Shown: piece by piece, positions 5,748-8,453 of the stretch
How the letters are laid out: every line of letters begins with the position of its first letter
How positions within the stretch are numbered: the first letter of the stretch is position 1
Assembly (NCBI GenBank): GCA_029258695.1
Contig: JARIBR010000230.1
Location: 1-8,453, forward strand
DNA: 8,453 bases
Reading direction: 5' to 3'
From: Quadrisphaera sp.
Lineage (GTDB): Bacteria > Actinomycetota > Actinomycetes > Actinomycetales > Quadrisphaeraceae
Made by a program: the position numbers and the translations under genes
Notes under the pieces: generated by a model
Database searches by the model: none
The model's input: only the letters and a program-made list of their open reading frames with translations
Told to the model about the DNA's origin: nothing

Positions 5748-7355
5748 GTGGAGGCCCTGAGGTCGGCGGTGAACCCCGCCTCACCGGAGACCGAGTCCGC
5801 CGCGGGCGCCCAGGCAGAGCTGGTCGCCGAGCTGCGCGAACGCCTCGCCGCCACCGCGCTCGGGGGTCCGGAGTCCTCGCGCCAGCGGCACGTGGCCCGC
5901 GGCAAGATGCTCGTGCGCGAGCGCGTCGACGCCCTGCTCGACCGCGGCAGCCCCTTCCTCGAGATCGGGGCGCTGGCGGCGAACGGCATGTACGACGACC
6001 AGTGCCCGTCGGCCGGGGTGGTCGCAGGCATCGGGCTCGTGCACGGCCGCCCGTGCATGGTGGTGGGCAACGACGCGACGGTCAAGGGCGGCTCCTACTA
6101 CCCGATGACGGTGAAGAAGCACCTGCGGGCCCAGGAGATCGCCGCGGAGAACCGCCTGCCGTGCCTGTACCTCGTGGACTCCGGCGGCGCGTACCTGCCC
6201 ATGCAGGACGAGGTGTTCCCCGACCGCGAGCACTTCGGGCGGATCTTCTACAACCAGGCCCGGATGTCCTCTCAGGGCATCGCCCAGGTCGCCGCGGTGA
6301 TGGGCTCCTCCACCGCCGGCGGCGCCTACGTCCCCGCGATGAGCGACGAGACGATCATCGTGCGTGACCAGGGCACGATCTTCCTCGGCGGACCGCCCCT
6401 GGTGAAGGCTGCGACCGGCGAGGTCGTCAGCGCCGAGGACCTCGGCGGAGGCGTGACGCACACCACGCTGTCCGGGGTCAGCGACCACCTCGCCGACGAC
6501 GACGCCCACGCCCTGGGCATCGTGCGCGACGTCGTGTCGACGCTGCCCCCGCCGGAGGACCCGGCGTGGGAGCGCCGTGAGAGCGTGCCGCCCGCGCTGG
6601 CGCCGGAGAGCGTCTACGGCGTGGTGCCCACCGCCCTGAACGTGCCGTACGACGTGCGCGAGGTCATCGCCCGTCTCGTCGACGCCAGCGAGTTCCACGA
6701 GTTCAAGGCCGGGTACGGCACCACGCTGGTCACCGGCTTCGCCCACCTGCACGGCCACCCCGTCGGCATCGTGGCCAACAACGGCGTGCTGTTCAGCGAG
6801 TCGGCGATGAAGGGCGCGCACTTCGTCGAGCTGTGCGACCAGCGGCGCATCCCCCTGGTCTTCCTCCAGAACATCACCGGCTTCATGGTCGGGCGCGCCT
6901 ACGAGGCCGGAGGCATCGCCAAGCACGGCGCGAAGATGGTCACCGCCGTCGCCTGCGCGCGAGTCCCCAAGATCACCGTGGTCATCGGCGGCTCCTTCGG
7001 GGCGGGGAACTACTCGATGAGCGGGCGCGCGTACTCCCCGCGCTTCCTGTTCATGTGGCCCGGCGCCCGGGTCTCGGTGATGGGCGGGCCGCAGGCCGCC
7101 TCGGTGCTCTCGACGCTGCGGCGCGACCAGGTCGAGGCGTCCGGCCGGGAGTGGAGCGCCGAGCAGGAGCAGGAGTTCCAGGCCCCGATCCGCGAGCAGT
7201 ACGAGGACCAGGGCAGCCCTTACTACTCGACGGCGCGGCTGTGGGACGACGGCGTCATCGACCCCGCCGACACCCGCACCGTGGTCGGCCTCGCCCTCGA
7301 CGTCTGCGCCGGCGCACCGCTGCCCGACGTCTCCTACGGCGTCTTCCGGATGTGA
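5748..7355 (+). CDS. accD1: Methylcrotonyl-CoA carboxylase, carboxyltransferase (beta) subunit
   Basis: Transfers the carboxyl group from carboxybiotin to 3-methylcrotonyl-CoA, giving 3-methylglutaconyl-CoA in leucine breakdown. The 535-residue protein has the two-lobed crotonase-like carboxyltransferase fold. DSGGAYLP (144-151) in the N-lobe is the methylcrotonyl-type motif; propionyl-CoA carboxylases have DSGGARIQEG there. [11 protein letters not shown] (188-198) supplies the first oxyanion hole, and [19 protein letters not shown] (415-433) with SVMGGPQAA (443-451) forms the C-lobe site. GNDATVKGG and [12 protein letters not shown] also match human MCCB as I know it. The GTG at 5748 has GGAGG only 4 nt upstream; the in-frame GTG at 5769 with GAGG 6 nt upstream is a credible alternative and would cost only seven residues. 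It forms an operon with accA1, 5 bp downstream. Mycobacterium tuberculosis has a similar pairing of accD1/accA1 with bkdABC. A geranyl-CoA carboxylase is the main alternative. Confidence 0.93.
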   Translation: MEALRSAVNPASPETESAAGAQAELVAELRERLAATALGGPESSRQRHVARGKMLVRERVDALLDRGSPFLEIGALAANGMYDDQCPSAGVVAGIGLVHGRPCMVVGNDATVKGGSYYPMTVKKHLRAQEIAAENRLPCLYLVDSGGAYLPMQDEVFPDREHFGRIFYNQARMSSQGIAQVAAVMGSSTAGGAYVPAMSDETIIVRDQGTIFLGGPPLVKAATGEVVSAEDLGGGVTHTTLSGVSDHLADDDAHALGIVRDVVSTLPPPEDPAWERRESVPPALAPESVYGVVPTALNVPYDVREVIARLVDASEFHEFKAGYGTTLVTGFAHLHGHPVGIVANNGVLFSESAMKGAHFVELCDQRRIPLVFLQNITGFMVGRAYEAGGIAKHGAKMVTAVACARVPKITVVIGGSFGAGNYSMSGRAYSPRFLFMWPGARVSVMGGPQAASVLSTLRRDQVEASGREWSAEQEQEFQAPIREQYEDQGSPYYSTARLWDDGVIDPADTRTVVGLALDVCAGAPLPDVSYGVFRM

Positions 7356-7360
7356 GGACC

Positions 7361-8453
<1,093 letters not shown>

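Noticed and set aside
5748..7355. Propionyl-CoA carboxylase beta subunit as the identity of the carboxyltransferase
   Set aside because: The DSGGAYLP and [14 protein letters not shown] motifs are methylcrotonyl-type; propionyl enzymes have DSGGARIQEG.

Overview
The window comes from a very GC-rich bacterium. Most codons end in G or C, GTG starts are used, and long open frames appear on the antisense strand. These traits and the closest protein families point to an actinobacterium; the genus cannot be told from this sequence.

The minus-strand half (1-4964) reads right to left as bkdA (E1 alpha), bkdB (E1 beta), bkdC (E2 dihydrolipoyl acyltransferase), then an acyl-CoA dehydrogenase whose 3' end runs off the left edge. 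bkdA and bkdB overlap by 4 bp, bkdB and bkdC are 3 bp apart, and the dehydrogenase follows after 62 bp, so this looks like one operon. The plus-strand half (5168-8453) holds an Lrp/AsnC-family regulator, then the carboxyltransferase (accD1 type) and biotin carboxylase (accA1 type) subunits of a methylcrotonyl-CoA carboxylase. The last gene runs off the right edge. No RNA genes, mobile elements, CRISPR arrays or horizontally acquired segments were seen, and no gene-free stretch exceeds about 205 bp.

Together the genes describe branched-chain amino acid breakdown, with leucine the most complete route. Branched 2-oxo acids are oxidatively decarboxylated by BkdABC (the E3 lipoamide dehydrogenase must be elsewhere). 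The branched acyl-CoA is desaturated by an acyl-CoA dehydrogenase. 3-Methylcrotonyl-CoA is then carboxylated by AccA1/AccD1. Transaminase, methylglutaconyl-CoA hydratase and HMG-CoA lyase are not in the window and may lie beyond its edges. The Lrp-type protein sits between the two arms and is the obvious candidate regulator, by analogy with Pseudomonas BkdR.

The enzymes are familiar. The less expected material is in the two regulatory gaps: a perfect 15-bp palindrome before accD1 with a 13/15 match before the regulator gene, two identical GGTGCACC palindromes flanking the predicted bkdA promoter, and a regulator gene that appears to be leaderless. A probable 6-residue deletion in AccA1 and 18-bp-period repeats in the E2 linkers are also noted. 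I saw no convincing wholly new system.
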